This document shows positions 55,271 through 64,000 of a DNA stretch of 64,000 nucleotides, one piece after another. The position numbers were made by a program, and so were the translations under genes. The stretch comes from Molanna angustata (lineage: Eukaryota; Arthropoda; Insecta; Trichoptera; Molannidae). The number at the start of each line of letters is the position of its first letter. Position 1 is the first letter of the stretch. The notes beneath the pieces are model-generated. The model did not search any database. It was not told the origin of the DNA and saw nothing but the letters and a program-made list of their open reading frames with translations. The stretch is taken from NCBI GenBank assembly GCA_963576475.1, contig OY754973.1:12274253-12338252 (forward strand), given 5' to 3'.

Positions 55271-55990
55271 CTAGTAAAACCCGGCAGACGTTGTCCTGCC
55301 TGTTTAATTATTTACCTCCAAATATATAAAACGGTTGATCGGTATGTTTCCTTTTTATTATGTAACATTATTTTCTAGATTCGCTAATAATAATCCCATC
55401 TTTTTATTCCCTTCATTCCCTTCCGTCTCTATTCGTTCATTCATTTATCATTTTATTTACTTATTCAAACAAAATCTTTTACCATTTTAATACCTATACC
55501 ATTTTTTATTTACGGATATATGGGATTTTTTTCTAATTATTTATTGATTTATGTATTTATTAATTTATTTACTTATTTATTTATAGATTCATTTATTTAC
55601 TTATTCGTTCATTGATTAATTTATATTTTATTTAATTAAGCAGTTAAATAATTGAATTGAATTTTAAATACGTTTTCTGCTATGCGCTGAACGAATCCCC
55701 AAATTTAATGACATTCCCAAATAGGTCATTTTTGTAAATTATGGTGTGAGATATTAAATAAGTATATAAAGTTTAATTCATTAACCTCATGTGCGCGCTA
55801 AATAAATCCATTTAGTTTTATTTAAATACCAAACTTTTCTTTTTTTTGCGTGATATCGAATAAATAAATTAATAAATTATAATGAATGAGCTGAACAAAT
55901 TCCCAAATTTTCATCGCAATCGGATGGTTGGTTTGGGAGTCCATCGCAAACATACAAACTAACAAATATAAGTACATACATTTTTATATA
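55271..55990 (-). mobile_element. Helitron-like element
   Basis: CTAG at 55271-55274, then 'ccggcagacgttgtcctgcc', a hairpin (GGCAG/CTGCC). At the right side come 'tttcatcgcaatcggatgg' and 'acatttttatataaag', as in the 5' part of the Helitrons at 3219 and 6660. Interior is AT-rich and non-coding. Confidence 0.6.
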
Positions 55991-56439
55991 AAGTCTTACT
56001 TATTTATCCTTTATTGCTCGTAACAACTAGGTACTCCTTACCGTCTTTTGACACAATTAATTTTATCAAACTTATATATGACTTAACTTTATCGTACAAA
56101 CATAGTATTATATCACACTTTTAAAACATTAATAATGATACGTCTAGAAGTGAAGCTCATATTGCAAAGTTCCTGTAGCAAGGAAAAAATATCGAAATAA
56201 TCAGCTGCTCGGCAGACGTCATAAAAGGTTCGATAGAATCTAGGATTTTCTATAATAATACATTCAATCAATAATAAATTAAGCTTCAAATGTAAGGAGA
56301 TGATCGAATACCAAAAATTATTAACAAAAATATTTCAAATAGAGGCGAAATTAAAAAGAAACCTCCCAAGGACTAGGACCATACAGAAAAGGTGAAAGCT
56401 TACAAAATATATATTTGATTTCAATCTTTGTAAGACTTA
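55991..56439. other. AT-rich DNA
   Basis: Nothing recognised. Confidence 0.45.
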
Positions 56440-56625
56440 TTAAAGTTATTATTAAAGTGATCACGTACAACAGCCGATAAAAGGTAGTAAGCCCTGTAAG
56501 TGCCTTGAGTTCCTGATTCTTCTATAATATTCCAACTTCGTCTCTATTGAGATGTTGAAAAACTGTCAAAAATATCATTGACTTCCGACAGGGAAAAATC
56601 CAATGTTTGCGTATATGCAATATTT
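56440..56625 (+). mobile_element. Repeat family D fragment
   Basis: 'gtgatcacgtacaacagccg', 'gtgccttgagttcc', 'cgtctctattgagatg', 'atccaatgtttgcgtat' match 29700-30005 and 62945-63115. Confidence 0.7.
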
Positions 56626-56740
56626 AAAATATTCGATCAACTATTTTTTATAAACATCGTATTTAAACGGGGATGTATTTTAGGAACGAACCTGTATAGT
56701 TTGCATTTCAAATTGATTACATTTTTTTAATACATAAATA

Positions 56741-57043
56741 ATGACTAACGTTTTATTTTTATTCAATCGAAATGTATTGACAAGAGAAAACCGTCCGAAT
56801 GTGGTTTCCATTATAAGTGTTGGATTGATTAATACTGAATTTGAATCATCAAGTGTGCACTGTCAATTAAATTCAATGTATCAAAATATAAACCTGTCCG
56901 TGCGTGTGTATGATAAACAATTTCCCGATGTTGGAAATTTCGCACACTCAATTCGTGATTTTGCTCGATATTGTTTTATTTCTGACGCATTTCAAATATA
57001 TAGATACCTTATTTTTATAGTACCTTCATCAAATTTAATATAG
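56741..57043 (+). other. 100-codon open frame, unrecognised
   Basis: ATG in a plausible context opens MTNVLFLFNRNVLTRENRPN and runs to SSNLI. No motif, signal peptide or splice site supports it. It could be chance in a 34%-GC stretch or a relic. Confidence 0.15.
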
Positions 57044-57149
57044 ATTATTCTTTTCAAATGAACAAACGCTTCATTTAACATTTTCTATTATTTTATTTTA
57101 TTTCCAAATAAATAGTATTACATAAGGCACAAGTACATAACAGTATTTG

Positions 57150-57400
57150 ACATGACATTCCTGCACAAAATAGTGAACAGTATTATTTACACCGATGCAC
57201 TTCTTGCGAAAATTCCCTTCAACATACCGACGGGACAAACTAGAAAAAAATGTACATTCAGACTTCGCATCTGTGGCACAAATTATGCACAGCACTCTTT
57301 CATATACAGAGCATGCAGAAATTTTCCTTTCAATTTACTTTTCCTACATCAAAAAATATTGGATTACCTAGTCTTCACACCATTTTTGTAAACCTAACCT
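57150..57400 (+). mobile_element. LINE 3' fragment (CR1/Jockey-type)
   Basis: Reading 'CTFRLRICGTNYAQHSFIYR' and ACRN, nearly the same as the minus-strand fragment at 8641-9060. Ends without a clear tail. Confidence 0.75.
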
Positions 57401-57579
57401 ACGAAAGTTTGGTAAAAATAGGTTGGTTAGGTTTGCTTGTAGGTAGTTATAATTGCGACTGGCGTGAGCCAGTTGCATTATATATTTAAAAAAAGTAACT
57501 AAAATATTAAAATAAATGACTAAATTGGTATTTTTACCAAACCTTTGTAGGTTATGTTTAAAAAAAAATAGTCCTATGA

Positions 57580-58103
57580 TCCTATCCAGAATATGAAAAC
57601 AGCATGATGGTATGTATGTGTGTTTGGAGATTAGTATCAAACTATTAAGTCTTCTTAGATATTGTGTGTAGGCGACTGATATACAAATTGTATGAAGCGA
57701 TGACTTCACTAAATTCAATTTTTATAAAAATTGTTAAAAAAAAATTGAGATGTGCTAATACAATGGTTTTATTTTTTATAGAAAATTAAATTATCTTGTT
57801 GGGGTGTTTCGGCTTTTTTTTAATATTTTTAAAAAAATGGAAATATAGGCAGTTAAACTCATAAATTTATCATAAAAAAAATAGCTTTTATGGTTTCTGA
57901 GATATATGGAAAAATAAACCAAAAATTCAATAGTTGATAACCCCTGACTGAAACAAAAATTCACAATTCTGAGTATAAAAGTTTTGTAGGCCTATAACTA
58001 TTTATATATTCTGAAATTTTAGGCTTTGTGAATCCAGCGGATCAAAATTTATAAGGGGGGGGGGGACAGACACACACACCCTCACACACACACACCCTCA
58101 CAC

Positions 58104-58134
<31 letters not shown>

Positions 58135-58335
58135 CTCACAAAACTCACATAAAATGTTCTACTCCGAATTCTGAGTAAATCCATGTATGGAACATATATG
58201 CTGCGAAGCCTCTAAGTTGGTGTTTTTAGCATGCAAAAAGTCCACTACGCCATACAAAAAGTTCCTTCATACACGCGTCTTGGATTTAAACTGTCTCTTC
58301 TTTCAAAAGAATTTCATTCTCTCGAACGAATCGAC
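57580..58335 (-). mobile_element. HINE-like element, missing its 3' end
   Basis: Interior 'cagcatgatggtatgtatg', 'aagtcttcttagatattgtg', a G12 run with (CA)n at 58056-58140, 'atgctgcgaagcctctaag' and the terminal 'cgaacgaatcgacagttgg' at 58317-58335. On plus the left end has lost the CTAG/hairpin part. Confidence 0.75.
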
Positions 58336-58457
58336 AGTTGGCTTAAGCCTACGTAATTTTTTACCTAGTGTTGTTTGTGTGCAGTTCAATTATGTAAATA
58401 AAAATAAATAAAAAAAGTTGCCTAAGAAGTCATAAAAAAAGAGTAAGGCAAAGACAC

Positions 58458-58655
58458 ACTTCCTTGTAGCCTACGCAAGTGGCGAGTTTATTGCCATATG
58501 GAAATTTCTTCCAACTAACCAGTGTTTACAGCCCTGAGAAGCAATATTTGCGATAGAGATGAATTTAAACACATTTTTCTCGCGCTGGAAAATTAATCCC
58601 AGGACGCCATCATAGAAAGAAAACGGGTTACCAGTGGGCCTTGGCGAGCGACTAA
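58458..58655 (-). mobile_element. SINE, diverged full-length copy
   Basis: 'cacttccttgtagcctacgc', 'aagtggcgagtttattgcc', 'aattaatcccaggacgcc' (eroded box B) and 'gttaccagtgggccttggcg' (eroded box A). Confidence 0.75.
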
Positions 58656-58689
58656 TAGTTTTTTATATTACGTTTTTTTTTCTAAACCT

Positions 58690-58860
58690 GCTTGTATCGT
58701 CTTCTTCTTCTCTAGCCTTCATTCTTCCACTGCTAGATGTAGACCTCTTTCATACACTTCTACTCGTATCTCTTCTTTCCCCTCCACATACAGGTTTACA
58801 AATTTTTTCTCCACCATCTTTTAGGCGGAGGGTATAAATATACTTGAATACTTCTCTATT
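58690..58860 (-). mobile_element. LINE 3' end, decayed
   Basis: (CTT)n edge then 'gccttcattcttccactgct' and 'agatgtagacctctttcata', matching the 1756 family's last codons on minus. Confidence 0.6.
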
Positions 58861-59417
58861 ACTTGATCTGCCTACTATATTTCGTACATAGACATATTAT
58901 TGGAAGTTGAAATCAACTCTATGTTTTGCGATTTTCGTTGAATGGTAAAAAAATAAGAAATTGTATGTCGCCGCGCCGTGTCGGTAGGTTTCATCTCCCT
59001 TAACATCTACCGCAACTTCTTTATGCTCGAGTCTTATTTTCCAGAGAAAATAATATTTCTCTATCTGGAGGTACGACAATACTGTTGCCAGATTAAATGA
59101 AGATGTCGTAAACATAGTTTGATTAAAAAAGTCAAAGATAAAGCATTTTTTTTTATTTTACGAACAAACCCACTTTCTGACTCTAAAATATGTAGACTCC
59201 AGTTTTAGCTTTTGTTATAAAACGATCTAACATGTACCTACATAAAATGAAATAAATTTAAAAATATCTCTAAAAGATTATAATATTTTTGGTGAAACAT
59301 GATTCTTATCTAGAATTTTTTCAGTAGTTGTATAAAATTTTAATAAAAGTGTATTTAATTATTATATTATGACTACCGAGAGAGTTAAAACTCAAATATT
59401 TTATTTAACAATTTTAT
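58861..59417. other. No confident feature; one minus-strand frame noted
   Basis: An ATG at 59115 opens 72 codons on minus, including LEHKEVAVDVKGDETYRHGA, in a stretch less AT-rich than its surroundings. I do not recognise it. Confidence 0.3.
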
Positions 59418-59515
59418 TCTTCTTTTTCTTGGCCATCTATACCGGCTAATCCAGGGTCAGGCCTTCTTGTCCGAGAGCCTGTACTTAAAATAGCGACAGG
59501 CTCTAGAGAGAGATT
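59418..59515 (-). mobile_element. Possible LINE 3' scrap
   Basis: 'ttcttctttttcttggccat' edge followed by 'ccgagagcctgtacttaaaa'. Weak. Confidence 0.3.
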
Positions 59516-59754
59516 TAACAGTTATTATAAAATGAAATAAAATTATAAATATGCAGATTAAATGACGAATAAAAAAAATAATTAAAATATTTATTGAATC
59601 CTATCAAATAAAATAACTCACTCCTGGTTTAAGCAAAGTAAATGTGTAGTAGATAATGTACCTAATAAGTAATATATTTTTTAAATGTTCAAATCATTAA
59701 TTCATTTATTCCAAACATGGCAAATATAGGTAGGTATATAGCGAGTTATCAAAT

Positions 59755-59825
59755 ACGATATGATATGGGTAATCATGAGGGTTTTTTTTTCACCGTTTGA
59801 CCGGACTTGCTCCCCCCCCCACCCC
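59755..59825 (+). repeat. Palindromic MITE, arm fragment
   Basis: 'gatatgggtaatcatgagg' then 'accggacttgctcccccccc' with an expanded T run and C run. Confidence 0.65.
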
Positions 59826-59894
59826 CTTCCCCCTAGGAATGAATGAACGTGTAGAAAAAACTGGAACGTCGATATCATTAATGGTGTAAGTTTA

Positions 59895-60225
59895 CTATAA
59901 AATTCTTATACATTTCATAAAATTGATTGATAATTGAGTGAAAATGGAAAGGACTTGATATGTGATTTGATAATAGAAATTTGATAATGGACTATCAGTG
60001 AACAATTGGACACTTGAAAACAATTTGATACTAGAAATGAAAAAGACGTGATATATTATGATTTGATAATGAACTAGGATAGTGGACACTCGGACACTCG
60101 GACACTTGAAAATCAAAAAAATGTCAAATGAAATCCAAGAAATGGAAAGGACGTGATATATGATTTGATAATGGACTAGGATAGTGGACAACTGGAAACT
60201 TGAAAACCAAAAAAATGTTCAAAAA
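59895..60225. repeat. ~115-bp degenerate tandem repeat
   Basis: Three units containing 'gacgtgatatatgatttgat', 'aatggactaggatagtggac' and 'acttgaaaa'. The 98-codon minus-strand frame over it is an artefact. Confidence 0.85.
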
Positions 60226-60236
60226 CAAATGAACTT

Positions 60237-60465
60237 CTTCTTCTGAGTCGCTTTCCTCATCACTGAGGGTCGTGATCCTCTCTTCTCTTCGCCATCATCA
60301 CTTGGTGGACAGCACTCCTCCATCTCTCCCGACACTCCGCAGTTAGCAATACACCTACTACTGTTAGGCCAGGAACCGCTTTGATCTGGTCAGTCCATCT
60401 AGTCGGGGATCTTCCTCTACCTCTACTCCCATCCACACTTCCGATCACGACCAGCATTTCCAAGC
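60237..60465 (-). mobile_element. 5'-truncated LINE 3' end with TSD
   Basis: Minus-strand reading RGRGRSPTRWTDQIKAVPG, 'ECRERWRSAVHQVM' and REDHDPQ, stop, (GAA)n. Flanked by the 9-bp duplication AATGAACTT at 60228-60236 and 60466-60474. Inserted at the edge of the tandem repeat 59895-60225. Confidence 0.85.
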
Positions 60466-60474
60466 AATGAACTT

Positions 60475-61521
60475 AAGATAAGAAAATTTTATGACAAGAA
60501 TCATATACCTACAGAAAAAAAAAATAATAGTTGAAAAACTAGAAATACGTAAAATTTGTACGGAATATTCTTTTATGAATCAAAACTTTATAATATCGAA
60601 ATAAAACAATGGTACCAACTAACGAACATACTTTAAACATTATACAGTAGGTACTCGGGTACAATTTGTCTCTCTGAAAATAAATAAAAATTTTAGATAA
60701 CATTTATCTCTTGAAAAACAACGCTTTTTTGTAGAGAATAATAATTATATGAAATGAAGAAAAGTCTCTTTGAACAAAGTAGTACAATAATAATTTAATT
60801 TATTACAGGTACCTACTTGTTTCTCAATAAAAGGTTTTTTAAATAAGAATGTTATTTAAAAAAATTCTGAAATAAAAGAACGTATCAAAATGCTAATATT
60901 TCAAAAGGGAAATTTTAATATTGAATTGTTTTCTAATAATAAAACAGAAAATCATGTTATTAAGCAACCGCGATGTATATAAGTGCTTACATGTCATGTA
61001 TCAGGAGAAATCGTGTCGTAAGAAATTTATGTTCAAAATGCATAAGGGTTAAAATAATCCTACGGTTTTTGAGTTAAGTAGGTATATTAAGAAAAATTTG
61101 TTAATTCAAAAAACTTAAAGTAGAATTTTTTTGTTATTTTTTTGTGGTATATACAGACACGTGTCGCATATGTATCTACCACAAATCTTTCTATAATACA
61201 TGTACTTTTAATATTACTTCAAAAAATCTTCTTTATCCTATTATAATATGAAACTGGTGGGTTCTAAATAAATGGAACATTATAATCGTTACGTATTTAT
61301 AAAATCATATGCAATTTGGTAGGTTTATAAATTTTTAAAACGAAAAAATCGAACAACCTAGAAATATTTGACAAATTTAAAAGATCTTGTATATCTTTAA
61401 GATTTATTTTATCAATTTTTATTTTATTTATTTAGGCTTTGATATACGGTAAATGTATAATACATGTATACACAACAAAGCAATCGTGCACACAAAAATC
61501 TCACAAGACACAACCAATACT
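60475..61521. other. AT-rich DNA
   Basis: Nothing recognised. Confidence 0.45.
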
Positions 61522-61685
61522 GGTTGCACGTAACACATGAGATCCAACTGTCTATAGCGATAGTATGTATAGAATACGTACCAAATTATTAACCCATAAA
61601 TCCAAATTATTGAATATTTTAAGATCAATTGTTTTCTATACAAAACCTGTAGGTATATATGTAAGAATAGGGTAGTATGTATGGA
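61522..61685 (-). mobile_element. HINE-like element, 3' fragment
   Basis: 'actggttgcacgtaacacat', 'gagatccaactgtctatagc' and 'attattgaatattttaagat' match the CTAG-proximal part of the family. Confidence 0.7.
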
Positions 61686-61734
61686 TTTAAGAATCAGACA
61701 AAATATATATAATTATTTATTATTTTAGATGGGT

Positions 61735-61910
61735 GGTGGCAGAGCTGTTTGCTCACTGGGTTAGTAATCCAGTGGACGCGAGTTAGAATCCTGACACGAC
61801 CGATCTTGTTCACCTACAATACAAGCATTTATGCCTTATTTAAATAATGTATGACGATGCACATATATGTATGTACTTTTAACAAGATCATATCCATTAT
61901 TTAAAAAAAA
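61735..61910 (+). mobile_element. SINE-like element with a tRNA-like head
   Basis: TGGCAGAGCTG (61737, box A-like), an anticodon-arm-like 'cactgggttagtaatccagt', and AGTTAGAATCC (61781, box B-like, two changes). It continues as 'acgaccgatcttgttcacct' without a tRNA 3' end, so a SINE is more likely than a tRNA gene. Confidence 0.55.
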
Positions 61911-62063
61911 AAGTCCTATTTCGGAATTTAGGTCCTAGTTGGGTACCTACTTAATTTTTTCAATATGCCATAATCGTGTATGTGATCATAACCTTATTAT
62001 ATATATTATTTTGAACATCTTTGTTTCTACAGGAATTTTATTTTGGTCTTAAGATGGAGATGT

Positions 62064-62330
62064 TCAGCTTCGCTTATATTTCTCTGGAGGTCCTCCTGGT
62101 AGTCGCTGACCTTCTGATATTTCACGTATTGCATATTTGGAAAGTCTTTCTGGATTTATCTTTCCCGCGTGGTTTCCAAGTTCTTTGCTAGCCCCACCTT
62201 GCTTTTTCATTACACATTGTGTGAATCTCCCCACAGGGGTCATTGTTTGATGGTTTTGCTCAAGATAGTTCCCAATATTCTTATTCCTGTGTTTTGTCCT
62301 CGCTGTTTTCACTCCTAAATTAAGAGTCAT
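62064..62330 (-). CDS. Unrecognised 88-aa basic protein, coding-like
   Basis: ATG at 62330-62328 in a good insect context (ttaaaATG) opens an uninterrupted frame: MTLNLGVKTARTKHRNKNIG, then 'VGRFTQCVMKKQGGASKELG', NHAGKINPERLSKYAIREIS and 'GQRLPGGPPEKYKRS', then a TGA stop. AATAAA, a canonical poly(A) signal, follows about 20 bp past the stop. GC is clearly higher than the flanks and the amino-acid mix (Lys/Arg-rich, Gly/Pro at the C-terminus) looks like real protein, not AT-rich noise. No signal peptide or membrane segment. I do not know the family; it may be a single-exon gene, a processed copy, or a relic of a larger transposon or viral-type ORF. It lies directly beside a HINE fragment (62340). 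Confidence 0.45.
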   Translation of the reverse strand: MTLNLGVKTARTKHRNKNIGNYLEQNHQTMTPVGRFTQCVMKKQGGASKELGNHAGKINPERLSKYAIREISEGQRLPGGPPEKYKRS

Positions 62331-62339
62331 TTTAACATT

Positions 62340-62700
62340 GACAAATACAAAATCTCAAATTTATTTTTTCCATAAAATTCCAGTTTCTCAAAATTTTTTA
62401 TTAAGAAAAATATTTTTTTTTATGATAAATTAATGTGTTTAACTGCCTATATTTCCAAAGTTTTTAAAATTTCGAAAAAGCAGAAACACCACAACTTGAT
62501 AATTTAATTTTCAATAAAAAATACTATCATTATAACATCTTATACATAATTTTTTTTTACAATTTTTATAAAAATTGAATTAAGTGACGACATCGCTTCA
62601 TAGAATTTGTATGGCAGTCGCCTATACACAATATCTAAGAAGACTAAATAGTTTGATACTTCATCTCCAAATATACATACATACATCGCATAGAAGTCAC
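62340..62700 (+). mobile_element. HINE-like element, interior fragment
   Basis: 'aaactgcctatatttccaaag', 'ttgtatggcagtcgcctat' and 'acaatatctaagaagact' match the family interior; both ends are missing. Confidence 0.65.
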
Positions 62701-62944
62701 CCCTGAATTGCGCCAGACTTATAAGGTCATTTTTGTCAGATATAAGAATTGTAGCTTTCATTATTTACAAAAAAACCATTCTCTCAATAGATGGCGTTAC
62801 AACAAAATAAATAAAAAATAATAAGATTGTTGTTCATAACTTCACCCATAGATGGCTGTAGTAAAAATTCCTTATTTTCAAGCGAAAAGAATTTCAGTAT
62901 TACAATATATAGAACTTTCAAAATTGAATTGATAGGGATCTCAT

Positions 62945-63115
62945 TAAAAAGGCATAATTGGTGAACGTTGCGCAAGCGCATAAAGTGATCACGTAAACCA
63001 GCCGATGACAGGTCGTAAGCCCTGTAGGTGCCTTGATTTGCCGGTTCTCCTACAGTAAATATCCAACTTCGTCTCTATTGAGATAATTAAAAATCTGTTA
63101 AAAAATATGTCCTAA
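62945..63115 (+). mobile_element. Repeat family D fragment
   Basis: 'gttgcgcaagcgcataaagt', 'gccgatgacaggtcgtaagc', 'cgtctctattgagata' match 29700-29940 (inverted there) and 56440-56625. Confidence 0.7.
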
Positions 63116-63604
63116 GGATATGTACAATGTGAATTTATTGGCTCCACCCCAACCAATATTTTCATTTTTTTTTTTAATGAAAAATGTCGTTTTCGATGAT
63201 CTTCCATAAGAGCAAGGATAGTATAAAGATGGCGTCGATTCATTCCATAGCATTCTGAATAGTAGAATGAATAGAGTGTGGGTACAATTCCGTTCGAACA
63301 ATAGACAAATAATACAATTTCAAACTGTATTGGGTAATTCATATTATACTCTCCTTATTGCCAAAGGAAATATACTTATTCTTTTCAAAGATATTGCATT
63401 TTGAACTATTGATTAGCATTATAATAACAGACCATACAAATCTTAAATCTTTACACTTCTTTAAATAACGATAGTCTTCATTTCGAAATCGTATAAAACT
63501 CTTTTGCGTATTATTATTTTGAAAGCAGTTTTCATCTGGTGTTTTAACGTAGCCTCCCATGTATGTAGATACAGATAAATCGATAGTAAAAACTCCATGG
63601 CGCT
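63116..63604. other. AT-rich DNA
   Basis: Nothing recognised. Confidence 0.45.
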
Positions 63605-63665
63605 CTGCGTACGTGGCAAATATGTATATTGCCGTTCGGCAATTTATTCCAACTAACCAAATAAT
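63605..63665 (-). mobile_element. SINE tail scrap
   Basis: 'gtatattgccgttcggcaat' and 'ttattccaactaacca' match the SINE body. Confidence 0.55.
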
Positions 63666-63934
63666 AATATTTAGTAGAACCGCTCGATGTCGGTCTGCTG
63701 TTTTGTATTTACCTACCTATTGATTAATGTGTATTTATGTGTTTTTATATCTTTAAGTTATTTTCTTAATCTTCTTTATATTTTTGCATTTATATGTTTT
63801 CCACTTTACTATATTTTCTTTTTATATCGTTATCTAATGTTATTAACAAAAGAATTTTGTCTATATTTTAATAGGTAGGTATACCCACAAATAGGCTTTG
63901 ACTTGTGCTTTGACCTCGTAACAAAAATATGTAG

Positions 63935-64000
63935 AAAATACTGGAAGTAGATACTATTCTAAGCCTATGCCTCATAGTAAAAATATGTTGAAAATAGTGG
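63935..64000 (-). mobile_element. GAAT-tailed SINE-like element, 5' part, cut by window edge
   Basis: 'ctggaagtagatactattct' and 'aagcctatgcctcatagta' are the reverse of the family's first ~60 bp (compare 10108-10160). Confidence 0.65.

Noticed and set aside
61735..61805. Functional tRNA gene
   Set aside because: Box B has changes, stems do not close convincingly, and non-tRNA sequence continues downstream.

Overview
This 64-kb window is AT-rich (roughly 70%) nuclear DNA of an animal, almost certainly an insect. It has no bacterial-style gene density, operons or ribosome-binding sites, and almost no long open frames. What it does have is a dense, nested set of eukaryotic transposons: Helitrons, HINE-like elements, non-LTR retrotransposons, a Penelope-like element, tRNA-derived SINEs, palindromic MITEs and microsatellites. 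The frequent 'taggtacctacc' words and several repeat signatures recall Lepidoptera and Hemiptera. The order cannot be settled from the sequence alone, and no taxon was confirmed by a search.

Layout. 0-8 kb: a SINE, a palindromic MITE split by a HINE-like element that itself carries a LINE insertion, a 214-bp CTCTCC array, a 1,000-bp Helitron with a Pif1-helicase remnant, and a second Helitron full of satellite repeats. 8-23 kb: LINE 3' ends, SINE-like elements with GAAT tails, AT-rich tandem repeats, a Harbinger-type MITE, a ~720-bp TIR element and a full-length HINE-like copy. 22.2-28.2 kb: mostly quiet AT-rich DNA. 28.3-33.6 kb: a Penelope-like remnant with 272-bp inverted arms carrying hammerhead-ribozyme motifs, a tandem satellite at a Helitron end and a hAT-like TIR element. 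33.6-37.7 kb: the most unique-looking interval, with one small candidate secreted peptide. 37.7-47.3 kb: more MITEs, a second ribozyme-like Penelope scar and the only long coding frame of the window, the reverse transcriptase of a decayed CR1/Jockey-type LINE (506 aa). 47.3-64 kb: more HINE, LINE, SINE and Helitron pieces, a CpG-rich candidate promoter/first exon at about 50.4 kb, a candidate exon on the minus strand at 53.0 kb and an 88-aa coding-like frame at 62.1-62.3 kb.

No conventional multi-exon host gene can be assembled; the window is intergenic or intronic. Insertion order can be read directly: LINE fragments with 9-13-bp target-site duplications lie inside HINE, MITE, hAT-like and satellite DNA, and a HINE lies inside a palindromic MITE. 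The best leads for something new are the ribozyme-bearing inverted Penelope arms, the HINE-like family with poly-G/AC cores, and the small frame at 62.1-62.3 kb.
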